64,000 nt of DNA from Lysobacterales bacterium (lineage in GTDB: Bacteria > Pseudomonadota > Gammaproteobacteria > Xanthomonadales > Rhodanobacteraceae): NCBI GenBank assembly GCA_002632325.1, contig NSJK01000002.1, forward strand, positions 1 to 64,000. Reading direction: 5' to 3'. Shown piece by piece: positions 17,760 to 26,524 of this stretch (position 1 is the first letter of the stretch; each line of letters starts with the position of its first letter). Made by a program: the position numbers and the translations under genes. The notes below the pieces were generated by a model. That model was not told the DNA's origin. It ran no database searches and saw only the letters and a list, made by a program, of their open reading frames with translations.

Positions 17760-19121
17760 ATGAAATTGAGCAGTATTCGCCTTGTCTTGTTGGCCACCTT
17801 GGCGTTGGCCACCAGTACATTTGCAGTCGATGGTCTTGCCGCTGCCGCTACCCGCGTGACATCTGGCGGCGCCAAGGTTTCCAAATCAAGCGTCAACAAG
17901 AGCAAGTCGCGACCAGGCCGGCGTGCCGCGACACGCAAGGCGGTACCGCCTCCGATCGTGATTCCGCTCGCCGATGCCAAAGCGGTGGCAAGCGATCCGG
18001 AACTGGTCGTGCGCGAATTCGATCACTGGCTCGATGAAGTCGCAAACGCGAAGGCAGTTGCCGGACTCGCGGTCGCGATCGTCAAGGATGATCGTGTCCT
18101 GCTCGAACGCGGCATGGGTGTGACCGATAGCGACACGGGCGAGCCGGTGACGGTCAAGACCGTGTTCCGACTGGCCTCCTTGTCGAAGGCCTTTGCGACG
18201 GCGATGACCGGCCTGCTGGTCGAAAAGGGACGACTCAACTGGGACACGCGCGTTGCCGATCTGCTGCCCGCCTTCACCTTGAGCAGTGAGCAGGCCGGAA
18301 GCCAAGTCACCGTCGCCGACATCCTCAGTCATCGCGTCGGCCTGCCTCACAACACCTATGACCGACTGCTCGAACAGGATGAGCCTTACGAACTTCTGGT
18401 GGATCGTCTCAAGGAAATTCCGCTGAGCTGTTCGGTCGGCGAATGTTACGGCTACCAGAACATCGCCTTCAGTCTCATCGGCGACGTGATCTTCGCCACC
18501 ACCGGCGATTTCTACTATCACCAGGTCGAAAAGCGTCTGTTCCATCCCTTGGGCATGTCCACCGCAACCTATGGACGTGAAGCTCTCGAGAGTTCAGCGA
18601 GTTGGGCGCGCCCGCACCATCGCGGCAACGCAGGTTGGTCATCTTTCGAGCCCGCCGAGGCCTACTATCGGGTGGCTCCTGCAGCCGGCGTCAATGCAAG
18701 CATCCGCGACATGGAGCAATGGCTGATCGCGCAGATGGGTGGACGGCCAGACGTCCTGCCTGCGTCCCTGCTCGATACCCTGCACAAACCGCTGGTCGAA
18801 ACCGCGCGCGAATTGCGCATCACGCCCTGGCGGCGTGGACGCCTGCGCGACGCGCAATACGCCTTGGGCTGGCGCGTCTACGACTATGCGGGCGAAACGC
18901 TGGTATTCCATGCAGGCGCCGTCCAAGGCTATCGCGCGCTGATCGCCTTCCTGCCCAAGTATCGATTCGGCATGGTGATGATGTGGAACTGCGAGAGCGC
19001 GATGCCCAGCGGACTGATGCCCATGTTGATGGATCGTTATCTGGGACTGCCCAGCGAAAACTGGGCCGGCATTGAAGGCCAAGGTGGCAGCGACGACGTG
19101 GATGTCGGCAGCAACAACTGA
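17760..19121 (+). CDS. Serine hydrolase of the beta-lactamase/class C PBP-like family
   Basis: About 453 residues with a signal peptide (SIRLVLLATLALATSTFA) and a basic Ser/Lys/Arg-rich linker before the catalytic domain. The three family motifs are present: SxxK in 'RLASLSKAF', YxN in 'YGYQN', and HxG in 'VFHAGAVQGY'. Such proteins include esterases, D-aminopeptidases and peptidoglycan-linked hydrolases; sequence alone does not say which. ATG 17760 is used because the signal peptide starts there; a TTG at 17745 in frame is an alternative, and neither has a well-placed ribosome-binding site. The gene diverges from lemA across the MITE. Confidence 0.85.
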   Translation: MKLSSIRLVLLATLALATSTFAVDGLAAAATRVTSGGAKVSKSSVNKSKSRPGRRAATRKAVPPPIVIPLADAKAVASDPELVVREFDHWLDEVANAKAVAGLAVAIVKDDRVLLERGMGVTDSDTGEPVTVKTVFRLASLSKAFATAMTGLLVEKGRLNWDTRVADLLPAFTLSSEQAGSQVTVADILSHRVGLPHNTYDRLLEQDEPYELLVDRLKEIPLSCSVGECYGYQNIAFSLIGDVIFATTGDFYYHQVEKRLFHPLGMSTATYGREALESSASWARPHHRGNAGWSSFEPAEAYYRVAPAAGVNASIRDMEQWLIAQMGGRPDVLPASLLDTLHKPLVETARELRITPWRRGRLRDAQYALGWRVYDYAGETLVFHAGAVQGYRALIAFLPKYRFGMVMMWNCESAMPSGLMPMLMDRYLGLPSENWAGIEGQGGSDDVDVGSNN

Positions 19122-19274
19122 GCTGCCGCTCTCAACGCACGTCGGGGAGCGATGTGCTGATTCGCCAGCCGCTGATCGGCTGCCAAGACCAAGCCGCATG
19201 CTCGGACCAAGCATCCGGGCATTGGCTGCATGATGGCCGATGCGGCGGCACATGCCACCGCATCGGATCCGGAT

Positions 19275-20351
19275 TCACTCGCCGAGGTTGAACTCGATTC
19301 GGCGACGCAGGGTCGAGGCGACCGGCTGACCGTTTTCCAGCTTGGGATCGAACTTCGCGCCTTCGACCGCGCGAACGGCCTCACGATCGAATACCCGCGC
19401 CGGCTGCGATGCGGTCACGTGAGCATTCTGGACCTCGCCGCTCGCGGCAACGGTGAACTCGACCTCCACCCAGCCGCTCTGCCGATTGCGCGCGGCGGCA
19501 GGCGGATACTTCGGCCTGGGCGCGGAAACCACCCGCACTTCGCGGCTTTCGCCTTGTGGCGCAACCGGCGTCGGTGCGGGCGTCGGCGTCGCCACTTCAG
19601 GTGCCTTCGCTGCGGCAGGCGCCTTGCTTGTGCCACCGGCAGACTGGCCACCACTCGCCGCGCCTGTCGACTCCGCAGTGCCAGCCGTTGTGCCTGTCTC
19701 TGCAGCCTTCTTGGCTGCTTCCGCGGCCGCCAATGCAGCCGCTTCCTGCTGTGCCTTGAGGGCAAGATCACGCTCGCTCTGCTTGCGTTTCGCGTCCATC
19801 TTGCTGCGCAGGATCGTCAGCGTGTAGTTGCTCGGATCTGCCTTGGCGAGCAAATCCATGATCCGCGTCGCCTCGTCCATGTTGTCTTGATTGATCTGAT
19901 CCTCCACGCCCGCCGTGGCAAACGGAAACAGTTCGCGCAACGCGTCCTTGGCGCCGCTGTCATCGGGACGTTTCTCGAGAATCTTGAGGTAATACTCGAG
20001 AGCGTTGTTGCCTGGCGGCGACACCATGCGGTTGTCGGCCATCGCCTTGCGCGCCTCGGCGTAGATCTGATCCACCGTCAGTTCGACGGGTGCCGCGGGC
20101 TCCGCGCCAGTCGCGCTCGTTCCCTGCTCAGACGTGGCACTCGTGGCAGTCGACTGATTGGCTGCGGTCTGTTTGTTGTGTACCAGAAACCACCAGGCAG
20201 CAGCGGCGGCGATCAAGACCACGACAATGACGGCGATGATCGCGACGGGTGCGGCACCTCGCACGCGATTTGCGCCAAGATCCCGCTCCGTTCGCCGCAA
20301 ATGCTGGCCTGACGAATGTTTGCTCACGTTCTGTCCAATCGAATTTGGCAT
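19275..20351 (-). CDS. TonB-like energy transducer with central helical/TPR-like region
   Basis: A 358-residue protein: short cytoplasmic N-terminus, one membrane helix near residues 35-55 (AIIAVIVVVLIAAAAAWWFLV), a helical region with 'ALEYYLKILEKRPDDSGAKDAL', a Lys/Glu coiled section, an Ala/Pro/Thr linker, and a TonB C-terminal domain ('RPKYPPAAARNRQSGWVEVEFTV ... AVRAVEGAKFDP'). The ATG at 20351 is preceded by AAGG. No exbB/exbD neighbours are present, so it may be an accessory TonB-like protein rather than the main siderophore transducer. Confidence 0.85.
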   Translation of the reverse strand: MPNSIGQNVSKHSSGQHLRRTERDLGANRVRGAAPVAIIAVIVVVLIAAAAAWWFLVHNKQTAANQSTATSATSEQGTSATGAEPAAPVELTVDQIYAEARKAMADNRMVSPPGNNALEYYLKILEKRPDDSGAKDALRELFPFATAGVEDQINQDNMDEATRIMDLLAKADPSNYTLTILRSKMDAKRKQSERDLALKAQQEAAALAAAEAAKKAAETGTTAGTAESTGAASGGQSAGGTSKAPAAAKAPEVATPTPAPTPVAPQGESREVRVVSAPRPKYPPAAARNRQSGWVEVEFTVAASGEVQNAHVTASQPARVFDREAVRAVEGAKFDPKLENGQPVASTLRRRIEFNLGE

Positions 20352-21060
20352 TGCCTTACCCCCGTAGGTGTGTCCGCCGCGACACGGTTGCATAAAGTAT
20401 CGCCATCGGCGGGCCGAATGCACGCAAGACTTGCAAGGATCGGGCCCGCCTGAAGCACCCGTTCAAGTGGGTATTGCGCATGAAACGAGCCGCTTTTGCA
20501 TCACGACTTGCCACTGCGCGGAAGTTTCTGACACTCCTCGCCCGCCGGGGCGACCGCGTCATCCATTGCTCGAAATCGCAGTTCATGAGCCGCGCCAGTC
20601 GCTCGCTCCGGACCCTGCCCCGCCCAATCGGCACGCGTGAGCCGTGCGCAAGGTCGCGAGTCGCCTCGCGAACACCTTGTCACGCTGATGTCATCGCCAA
20701 ACAGGCCAAATCGACTGTGAAGATCGCGGGTTGATGCCTAGCGCCATCGCAACGGGTGGGCGAGACAATCCATCAAGGAAGTGCAGGTTCGACGCGAAGC
20801 CCGCTCAGGGAAAGCCAAGGCCGTCCACGCACGCCAAATGGCAGCACACGCGAAAGGTACGCGAAGGCACAGGCAGCGGGAAAGGAGGGGATGTCGCGGG
20901 AGGGAGAAATCCTCTCCCCGCGCTGGGCTTGTCCGCGGGGAGAGGGCAATCGCTTTTCCGAATGTTGCTTTTTGTGACACGCCACTTGCGTGGCTTTGCA
21001 ACCAGTGGGTGCTGCAACTCGACTCCAGCCGCAGCCCCACCTTCACTCTGTCAAACGTGA
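20352..21060. other. Gene-free stretch with one strong inverted repeat
   Basis: No convincing coding frame is seen in about 700 bp. A perfect 12-bp inverted repeat (CCTCTCCCCGCG, 20911-20922 / 20934-20945) with an 11-base loop is the only clear structure. Low-complexity GGGAG/CTCCC tracts surround it. It may be a dispersed intergenic repeat, but a second copy was not found in this window. Confidence 0.5.
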
Positions 21061-21082
21061 TCCGGCATGTTGCCATGCCGGA
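21061..21082 (-). terminator. Hairpin after the metJ-like gene
   Basis: A perfect 9-bp stem (TCCGGCATG, loop TTGC) starts 17 bp after the stop at 21099 on the minus strand. There is no long T tract, so efficiency is uncertain. Confidence 0.5.
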
Positions 21083-21098
21083 AGGAGAAGGAAACGCC

Positions 21099-21506
21099 TC
21101 ACTTCTTGGCGGCGGCCTTCTTTGCGGTCTTCTTCACGGCCTTCTTGGCAGCGCCGGTCTTGCGTGCGGTTGCCGTCTTTGCCTTCGCTGTCGTCTTCTT
21201 GGCGGCCTTCTTGGCGACCTTCTTGACAGCCTTCTTCGCGGGTTTCTTTGCAGCTGCTTTTTTCGTAGCCATATCGCGTCTTAGCTCCTCGTCAGTTGGC
21301 AGTGATTGCCCAGTAAAAGCATGAAGGAACGCTTCGCAAAGCAGATCGCTGTTGGTGGCGTGACGCAAGTTCGCGACCTGTCGGCGAGTACGTTCATCGG
21401 ACAACAATCTCAAGACATGAAACGGAATGGAGACAGTGATCTTCTTCACCGCGCCGGCCTTGGTGCCATGGTCGACATAGGGGTCGATGAAGCGATTCGC
21501 AGCCAT
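21099..21506 (-). CDS. metJ: MetJ methionine repressor with histone-H1-like Lys/Ala tail
   Basis: A 135-residue protein. Residues 1-78 align with the MetJ ribbon-helix-helix repressor: the DNA-contacting strand KKITVSIP, '[20 protein letters not shown]' and '[13 protein letters not shown]' with the S-adenosylmethionine-pocket region. In place of the usual MetJ C-terminal helices, residues 79-135 are almost only Lys, Ala, Thr and Val ([20 protein letters not shown]...), like bacterial histone-H1-type tails. MetJ represses methionine biosynthesis and uptake with S-adenosylmethionine as co-repressor. Two met boxes sit in the promoter, supporting true MetJ activity. An internal ATG at 21272, 12 bp after GAGGAG, could also yield the tail alone as a 57-residue protein. 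Confidence 0.88.
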   Translation of the reverse strand: MAANRFIDPYVDHGTKAGAVKKITVSIPFHVLRLLSDERTRRQVANLRHATNSDLLCEAFLHAFTGQSLPTDEELRRDMATKKAAAKKPAKKAVKKVAKKAAKKTTAKAKTATARKTGAAKKAVKKTAKKAAAKK

Positions 21507-21659
21507 GATTCCTAGTTCAGTCGGTCACGCCGCTGCGGAAATTATTACTGTCTTGCGCACGTGTCAACAATTTTGTAAAGCGAAACAACAGCTTCCGAAG
21601 TCCGCAATCGGGCCCAACCATTCACCAGCAGCCACCATCGGCTGCCCCACCAAGGAACC

Positions 21660-21688
21660 AACATAGCCGTCTGGACGTCTCTACGCAA
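21660..21688 (-). promoter_or_regulatory. metJ promoter with two tandem met boxes
   Basis: On the minus strand, TTGCGT (21683-21688) and TATGTT (21660-21665) are spaced 17 bp. The spacer and -10 edge hold two adjacent 8-mers read on plus as AGCCGTCT and GGACGTCT (21665-21680), matching the MetJ consensus AGACGTCT at 7/8 positions each. MetJ is known to bind tandem met boxes cooperatively, and this location would block RNA polymerase. The transcript would have a leader of about 145 bases before the ATG at 21506. Confidence 0.65.
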
Positions 21689-21689
21689 A

Positions 21690-22241
21690 AACACCCACGC
21701 ATTTTCCCACAGCACAAAACAGCTTGAAACAGGCACTTTCGTGCACAACGACACCGTGTATCGCGTGACTAACAGCAAGTCGTGCGCTAGGTGCGAAGTC
21801 GCTTCGCGCGAGGCGCAAAAACCACCGCGGCGGTCCGCAACAGGGGCTGAAACGGGAGATCATCTTTTTCCGCAACCTTGACCTGTGGGCGCCAGCTAAG
21901 GGGGCGCGATGACTGCATACGCGGGCAGCGCGACCTGCACGGGAGTGCTTGACTCGCAGGCCTGCGGTTGTCGTGCTCGTGTGTTGAAGCGCTGCACGAT
22001 TGTCTTGCTCATCTCGAGCAATGAGCAGTTCAAGCGCTGCATCTTTCACTCAGCTTGTGCACACGGACGCATCGATTTGCCGCATGTACGCCAATCGTGT
22101 TTCGCTGATGCGAGACACGCGCCGCTCCGCACGGATGCTCAGCTTCGTGGATCGCGAGCAGCTGCGCATTCAACTCGACCTTTCTTGCCGGAAGGCGGGA
22201 AGGACATGCTTCCGCTGGTGTCACACCGACTCGGCTGCGTG
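21690..22241. other. Gene-free stretch
   Basis: No open frame with plausible protein features is seen between the metJ promoter and the subtilase terminator. The sequence is less GC-rich than the flanking genes in parts. No riboswitch or RNA gene could be recognised by eye. Confidence 0.45.
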
Positions 22242-22268
22242 AAAAAAAAGCCCCGCATTGCGCGGGGC
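22242..22268 (-). terminator. Rho-independent terminator of the subtilase gene
   Basis: On the minus strand a 7-bp GC stem (GCCCCGC, loop of 5) is followed by eight consecutive T residues. It lies about 50 bp after the stop at 22318. Confidence 0.9.
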
Positions 22269-22317
22269 TGTCCTTGAAAACGGAGTGTGCAGCGCACGCC
22301 CCGTGATTGATCATGGA

Positions 22318-25300
22318 TCAGTTCGTGGCGCAGCCGGCAACCTTCAGATCGTCAATCGCCCAACCCGGGTTCGCGTGTCCAACCGAAGAGTCGTTGGCCA
22401 TGCGGAAGCGCAACTTGACGGTCTGCCCTGCCCAAGCTTGCAGGTTGACGACAGAACGCGTGTAGGGCGCCGGATCGCCGCACCAGGCGTTGAGGCCACC
22501 GAGAGGATTCGAGTACGACGACGAAATCGGCCCCTCATAGGGATCCGTCAGCATCGCCGCGCCGGGCACTTGGGCCCAAGTCGCGCCGGCATCGTTCGAG
22601 ACTTCGAGTATCGCGCCGTCAAAGCAACCTCCGGTGCGATCCTCCAACGACTGCTGATTCCAGAACGTCAGATTCAATCCGCTCAATGCCGCCGGCAGGC
22701 TCACGCTCGGCGAGACCAGACGCTGGTCGGAGACCGTGCCGAAGTTGTTTGCCTGCCATGCCTTGGTACCGCCATGGGCGGTCGCGCCGATCACCCAGGA
22801 ATCCTGAGTACCGCTGTGCGCCCACGCGCTGACGTCCCCTTCAAGGTCGTCCGTCCACAGTACCTGCTCGGTCGAACCAATCGAACAATCGCCGGGCAGC
22901 GCCTGGGTGATGAACGAAAACACCTGGGACAGCGGCGGCAACGGAACGCCATCGAAACCATCACCGAAGATGCGGTCGCCGTCGATGGAACTGCTGTTAC
23001 CGCAGGCATTGATCGCACGTACACGCCAGTAGAACTGCGCGTTCGAACTGAGTGCGGGCGTGACGGCCCAACTGGTTCCGCTGACGGTTGCCGAGGCAAG
23101 CACCGTGGTGAAGCCCGGGTCGCTGGCCACTTCGACGAAGTAGCTGCTTGCCTGCGGCGAAGCAATCCAGCTCAGCAGCGGGGACTGGGCGAGGTTGGTT
23201 GCGCCATCGGCAGGCGAGTCGAGGTTTGGCGCCGTCGGCACGATGGTTGCGTAGGTCAGGTCGAAATCAAGCGACTTGACGATGCTGCCGGAAGTGCCAG
23301 TCAGGGTCATCGTGTACGCACCTGCCACGACCGCTTGTGAGCCGGTGACAGCAACGGCTGCATTGCCCGGCGGTGTGACGGTGGCAGGGGTGACGGATCC
23401 ACTCGTGCTAGCCGGGATTCCACTCAATGCCAAGGTGACGGGATCAACGAAGCTCTGGATTGAACCAATCGTGATGGCGGAATTGAAATCCGCACCCGCA
23501 CACATTTCCGCCTGTCGTGGCGCCGCGTTGATCGTGAACGTGGGTGCCTGCGAACAGTTGCTGCAGACCAGGGCAAAGTCCTGATCGGTGGCATCGCCGA
23601 CACTGGGCACGCCATCACCGGCAATGTTGGTTGCCGTCACCGTGATGGTGAGATCTCCCGTGGTGCCGGCCGGCAGGAATACCGCCTCGTAGTTGTTTTT
23701 GCTGTCGGCCGTGCCACCCGTGCTGCTGAACGCGCCGGTGAACGCGTTGCCAAGGTAGGTCTGACCATTGACCACGACCGTGAGATCGAGATTGTTGACC
23801 TGCGGGCTGGTGCCAAGAGCACCGAAGGCATCGGTATAGGCCAGCGCGATTCGTACCGGCTTGCCTGCATCGACGATGCCCCAGGTGTAGGTGCGGGTTT
23901 CGGCCGTGTTGTCGAAGGTTTCGGTCTGATCAAGCACGACCTTGGGTGTTGCATCGAACATGTCATTCATCACCGGCATGCCGTAACCCTGCGCATTCGA
24001 GGGCAAGGTGTCGTTGGCGCTCACACCGGTGAGGTACTTCGGATGCGCCATCATCCAGGCCTTCATTCCGGCCGGGCTCGGCGCACGACTGCCGCCGATC
24101 ATGTCGACGGTCCCTGACGCAGCTCCTGCGCCTCCTTGCTGGATCCACCAGTACGCAAGCGATGCCAGGCCTGCGATCGCCGGGGTTGAATGACTGGTGC
24201 CGGACGAAGCGGCAAATACAGTCTGCCCATTCGGGTAGAACTGATCGCAGACGCCGGAGCCATCGTAACCGGAGTAGTTGCTGGCACCGGACTGTACATG
24301 GGTACCCGGGGCGATGATCTCGGGCTTGACGCGAGCACCGGGTGCCGGACCTCGGCTCGAGAAGCCAATCACGTCATTGGCATTGTCGGCACCTGTCGCG
24401 CCTACGCCGCAACCGTCAGACCAGCCCGGGCGGGTATTTTCCGAAGCACCCACGGTGATGACGTTCTTGCCTGCACCTGGTGAGGAAACGGTCGCCGCTC
24501 CCGGGCCATCGTTGGCCGCCGCGAAGACATAGATCATTTCCTGATTGCCGGCCGTATCGGGATCGGCGTCGCGCACACCGATGTCGTAGGCCTGGTCGGA
24601 GTCGTCGTACGTGCTCGGCGGCGTTGTGGCGCCCCAGGAATTGCTGCTGATACGCGCGCCGTTTTGCCAGTTGGACTTGATCACGCCGGCATCGGTACCG
24701 CCGCAGGCACCAATGTTGTAGCCAGGAACGAAGATGGCCGTGCTGCCAACGCGGCCAAACGGATTGACGCCCAGACCCAACTGATGATTGTCAGAATCCT
24801 GATAGGGGAAACCCGTGGTCTGGTCGTAGCCGATGACGATGCCGGCGTTGAGCGAGCCATGGCCATCGATCGCACCGACCGACGTGCTGGCCGTGGTCGA
24901 ACAGTTCTGGAAGTAGGAAACACGTACCGCGCCCGATGGACTGCCGCCGAGGCGAAGCTTGGGGTCAGCGGTGTTGAGTACCGTAACACCGGAGCCGCCT
25001 TCATTGATCGTGCTGTCGGTCAGATCCACGATCGGATAGGCCATCGGATCCTGGCTGAAACCATGGTCGATGAGATATTGCAGGTAGTCGACCGATGCGG
25101 GACCGGGGGTGAAATCGCCGGTCATGATGATGTCCTGCTTTTCATCAAGCATCCGACGCGGCGAGAAGGCGCCGACGAAGGTGACATCGGGAAGGTCGGC
25201 AATCTTGACCAGATCGGAGAGATTCACCCGCAAGCGCAGGTTGTCATAGCGGCCAGCGACCGGCGCCCAGTCGAGGCTGGGCTTGCCCGGCCCCAGCGGT

Positions 25301-25986
25301 CCAAGCTGCACGGGTGGAACGATCGCGAGGCTTTCCACGAGCTTGCGCGTCTGCTGCGCATGTTCATGGCGATAAACCTGGACCACCACGTCGACCTTGT
25401 CATTGCCAGAGTCGGGCTTGAGCAACTGCGCAGTCAGGGTCGGATCGACCTTGAGGAAGCCATACAACGGCGCGGAGAACTGCAGCCACGAGTGCGTCGA
25501 GCGCATCCGCGCGAGCTGCGCCTGTGCCTGCGTATCGGTCCAGACGATATAGCCATTGTTGGCGACATAGTGCACGGGCTTGATCCCGCTCGCAGCGAGT
25601 TCATCGAGCCATTTCTGCTTGACGGGTCCCACGAACTGCACGACCTGAAGCTTGGGCCCATCGGCCGCGCGCATGGAGAACGGCGCCGGGGCCTGCAGCG
25701 TGCCTCGCTGCGTGTCGAACGGATGCGCGCTGAACAGCAGCATGTCCGCCTCTGCGTCGGCGCGAACGTCGGCGGAAGTCGCCTTCATCTGATCGAGCGT
25801 GGCAGCATCCACGCCATAGAGCGCAAAGCGCCCGTAACCTTCGATGTAGGTCGCGCCGGCAGGCGCGGTAGCTGTTGGCGCAAGCACCTTGTAGGTGCGC
25901 GGCGAATTCGCTGCCTGCAACGAGATCGACAAGCCACAGGTGCTGACAATGGCGGCCACGATGGCCGCCGAAATCGGTGTTTTCAT
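22318..25986 (-). CDS. Large secreted S8 subtilisin-like serine protease
   Basis: A 1222-residue protein with signal peptide (ISAAIVAAIVSTCGLSISLQA). An N-terminal propeptide-like region precedes the S8 domain. Proposed triad: Asp in 'VDLTDSTIN' (about residue 322), His in 'DGHGSLNAG' (about 375) and Ser in 'SGTSHSTPAIAG' (about 596), with oxyanion Asn in 'ISSNSWG'. The GTSxSTP and HGS variants are those of Kp43/S8-type enzymes. After the catalytic domain come a beta-rich domain, a fibronectin-III-like domain ('LAQSPLLSWIASPQASSYFVEVASD'), an 'IFGDGFDG' segment near residue 1009 and a MAM/immune-inhibitor-A-like beta-sandwich to the end. It is likely exported and monocistronic, with a strong terminator after it. 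Confidence 0.9.
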   Translation of the reverse strand: MKTPISAAIVAAIVSTCGLSISLQAANSPRTYKVLAPTATAPAGATYIEGYGRFALYGVDAATLDQMKATSADVRADAEADMLLFSAHPFDTQRGTLQAPAPFSMRAADGPKLQVVQFVGPVKQKWLDELAASGIKPVHYVANNGYIVWTDTQAQAQLARMRSTHSWLQFSAPLYGFLKVDPTLTAQLLKPDSGNDKVDVVVQVYRHEHAQQTRKLVESLAIVPPVQLGPLGPGKPSLDWAPVAGRYDNLRLRVNLSDLVKIADLPDVTFVGAFSPRRMLDEKQDIIMTGDFTPGPASVDYLQYLIDHGFSQDPMAYPIVDLTDSTINEGGSGVTVLNTADPKLRLGGSPSGAVRVSYFQNCSTTASTSVGAIDGHGSLNAGIVIGYDQTTGFPYQDSDNHQLGLGVNPFGRVGSTAIFVPGYNIGACGGTDAGVIKSNWQNGARISSNSWGATTPPSTYDDSDQAYDIGVRDADPDTAGNQEMIYVFAAANDGPGAATVSSPGAGKNVITVGASENTRPGWSDGCGVGATGADNANDVIGFSSRGPAPGARVKPEIIAPGTHVQSGASNYSGYDGSGVCDQFYPNGQTVFAASSGTSHSTPAIAGLASLAYWWIQQGGAGAASGTVDMIGGSRAPSPAGMKAWMMAHPKYLTGVSANDTLPSNAQGYGMPVMNDMFDATPKVVLDQTETFDNTAETRTYTWGIVDAGKPVRIALAYTDAFGALGTSPQVNNLDLTVVVNGQTYLGNAFTGAFSSTGGTADSKNNYEAVFLPAGTTGDLTITVTATNIAGDGVPSVGDATDQDFALVCSNCSQAPTFTINAAPRQAEMCAGADFNSAITIGSIQSFVDPVTLALSGIPASTSGSVTPATVTPPGNAAVAVTGSQAVVAGAYTMTLTGTSGSIVKSLDFDLTYATIVPTAPNLDSPADGATNLAQSPLLSWIASPQASSYFVEVASDPGFTTVLASATVSGTSWAVTPALSSNAQFYWRVRAINACGNSSSIDGDRIFGDGFDGVPLPPLSQVFSFITQALPGDCSIGSTEQVLWTDDLEGDVSAWAHSGTQDSWVIGATAHGGTKAWQANNFGTVSDQRLVSPSVSLPAALSGLNLTFWNQQSLEDRTGGCFDGAILEVSNDAGATWAQVPGAAMLTDPYEGPISSSYSNPLGGLNAWCGDPAPYTRSVVNLQAWAGQTVKLRFRMANDSSVGHANPGWAIDDLKVAGCATN

Positions 25987-26464
25987 GGAATCCCCAGTTG
26001 ATGTTGATCAAAAAGTGCCGACATCCGCGTACAACAAACCACGAATCGGGCACGCCCCCTGCTCGCGGGCAGCCCTCCGCTCCGACGGGCTGGCTCGCAT
26101 CATTAATGTATCACCTGAAAAGTTAAGCAAAGATCAAATCACCGACCATTGATCCAGCGCTTGAATCCGGTCCGACTGGTCGCCCGGTTTGGGCGTGGCC
26201 TGGACCGGGGGGAAGGTTCGGACGAATCGAGGAATTGGGTGTTCCGAGACGGAACCGAGATTCGATTCCCATATCCAGAAGAGCGACCGGCTGGCCAGTA
26301 ATTCGACCACCGGCATCGGCGGCTGCATCAATGCCATCGCGACCCGGGTGCTCTGAATCATTCAGCCATGCAGCGACGAATTGGCGACTGATTTGGCGGA
26401 ACTTCGAAGGTGCCGACAACCGACCTCCCGTTCGATCTGGTCCCTTGAGTGCACACCTGACCCG
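25987..26464. other. Gene-free stretch upstream of the subtilase
   Basis: About 480 bp between the subtilase start and the terminator of the lipoprotein gene. A minus-strand frame over 26123-26485 exists, but it lacks a ribosome-binding site, membrane segment or recognisable motif. The part nearest the subtilase (26100-26150) is AT-richer and may hold its promoter; no clear -35/-10 pair was settled. Confidence 0.45.
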
Positions 26465-26498
26465 CACAAAAGAAGAGGGCCGCATCGCTGCGGCCCTC
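26465..26498 (-). terminator. Rho-independent terminator of the lipoprotein (and possibly pil) transcript
   Basis: A perfect 10-bp stem (GAGGGCCGCA, loop TCGC) lies 26 bp after the stop at 26525. On the minus strand it is followed by TTCTTTTGTG. Confidence 0.85.
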
Positions 26499-26524
26499 CA
26501 GAATCCAACTCCAACCCTTACTCC

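Noticed and set aside
20911..20945. Terminator for the TonB-like or metJ-like gene
   Set aside because: The stem is strong, but it lies over 150 bp past the metJ stop, upstream of the TonB-like gene, and has no T tract.
24664..26001. Plus-strand frame of 445 codons opposite the subtilase
   Set aside because: No recognisable motif, signal or ribosome-binding site, and it is fully within a well-supported protease gene.
26123..26485. Minus-strand 120-codon frame upstream of the subtilase
   Set aside because: It crosses the terminator hairpin of the lipoprotein gene and shows no motif or good start.
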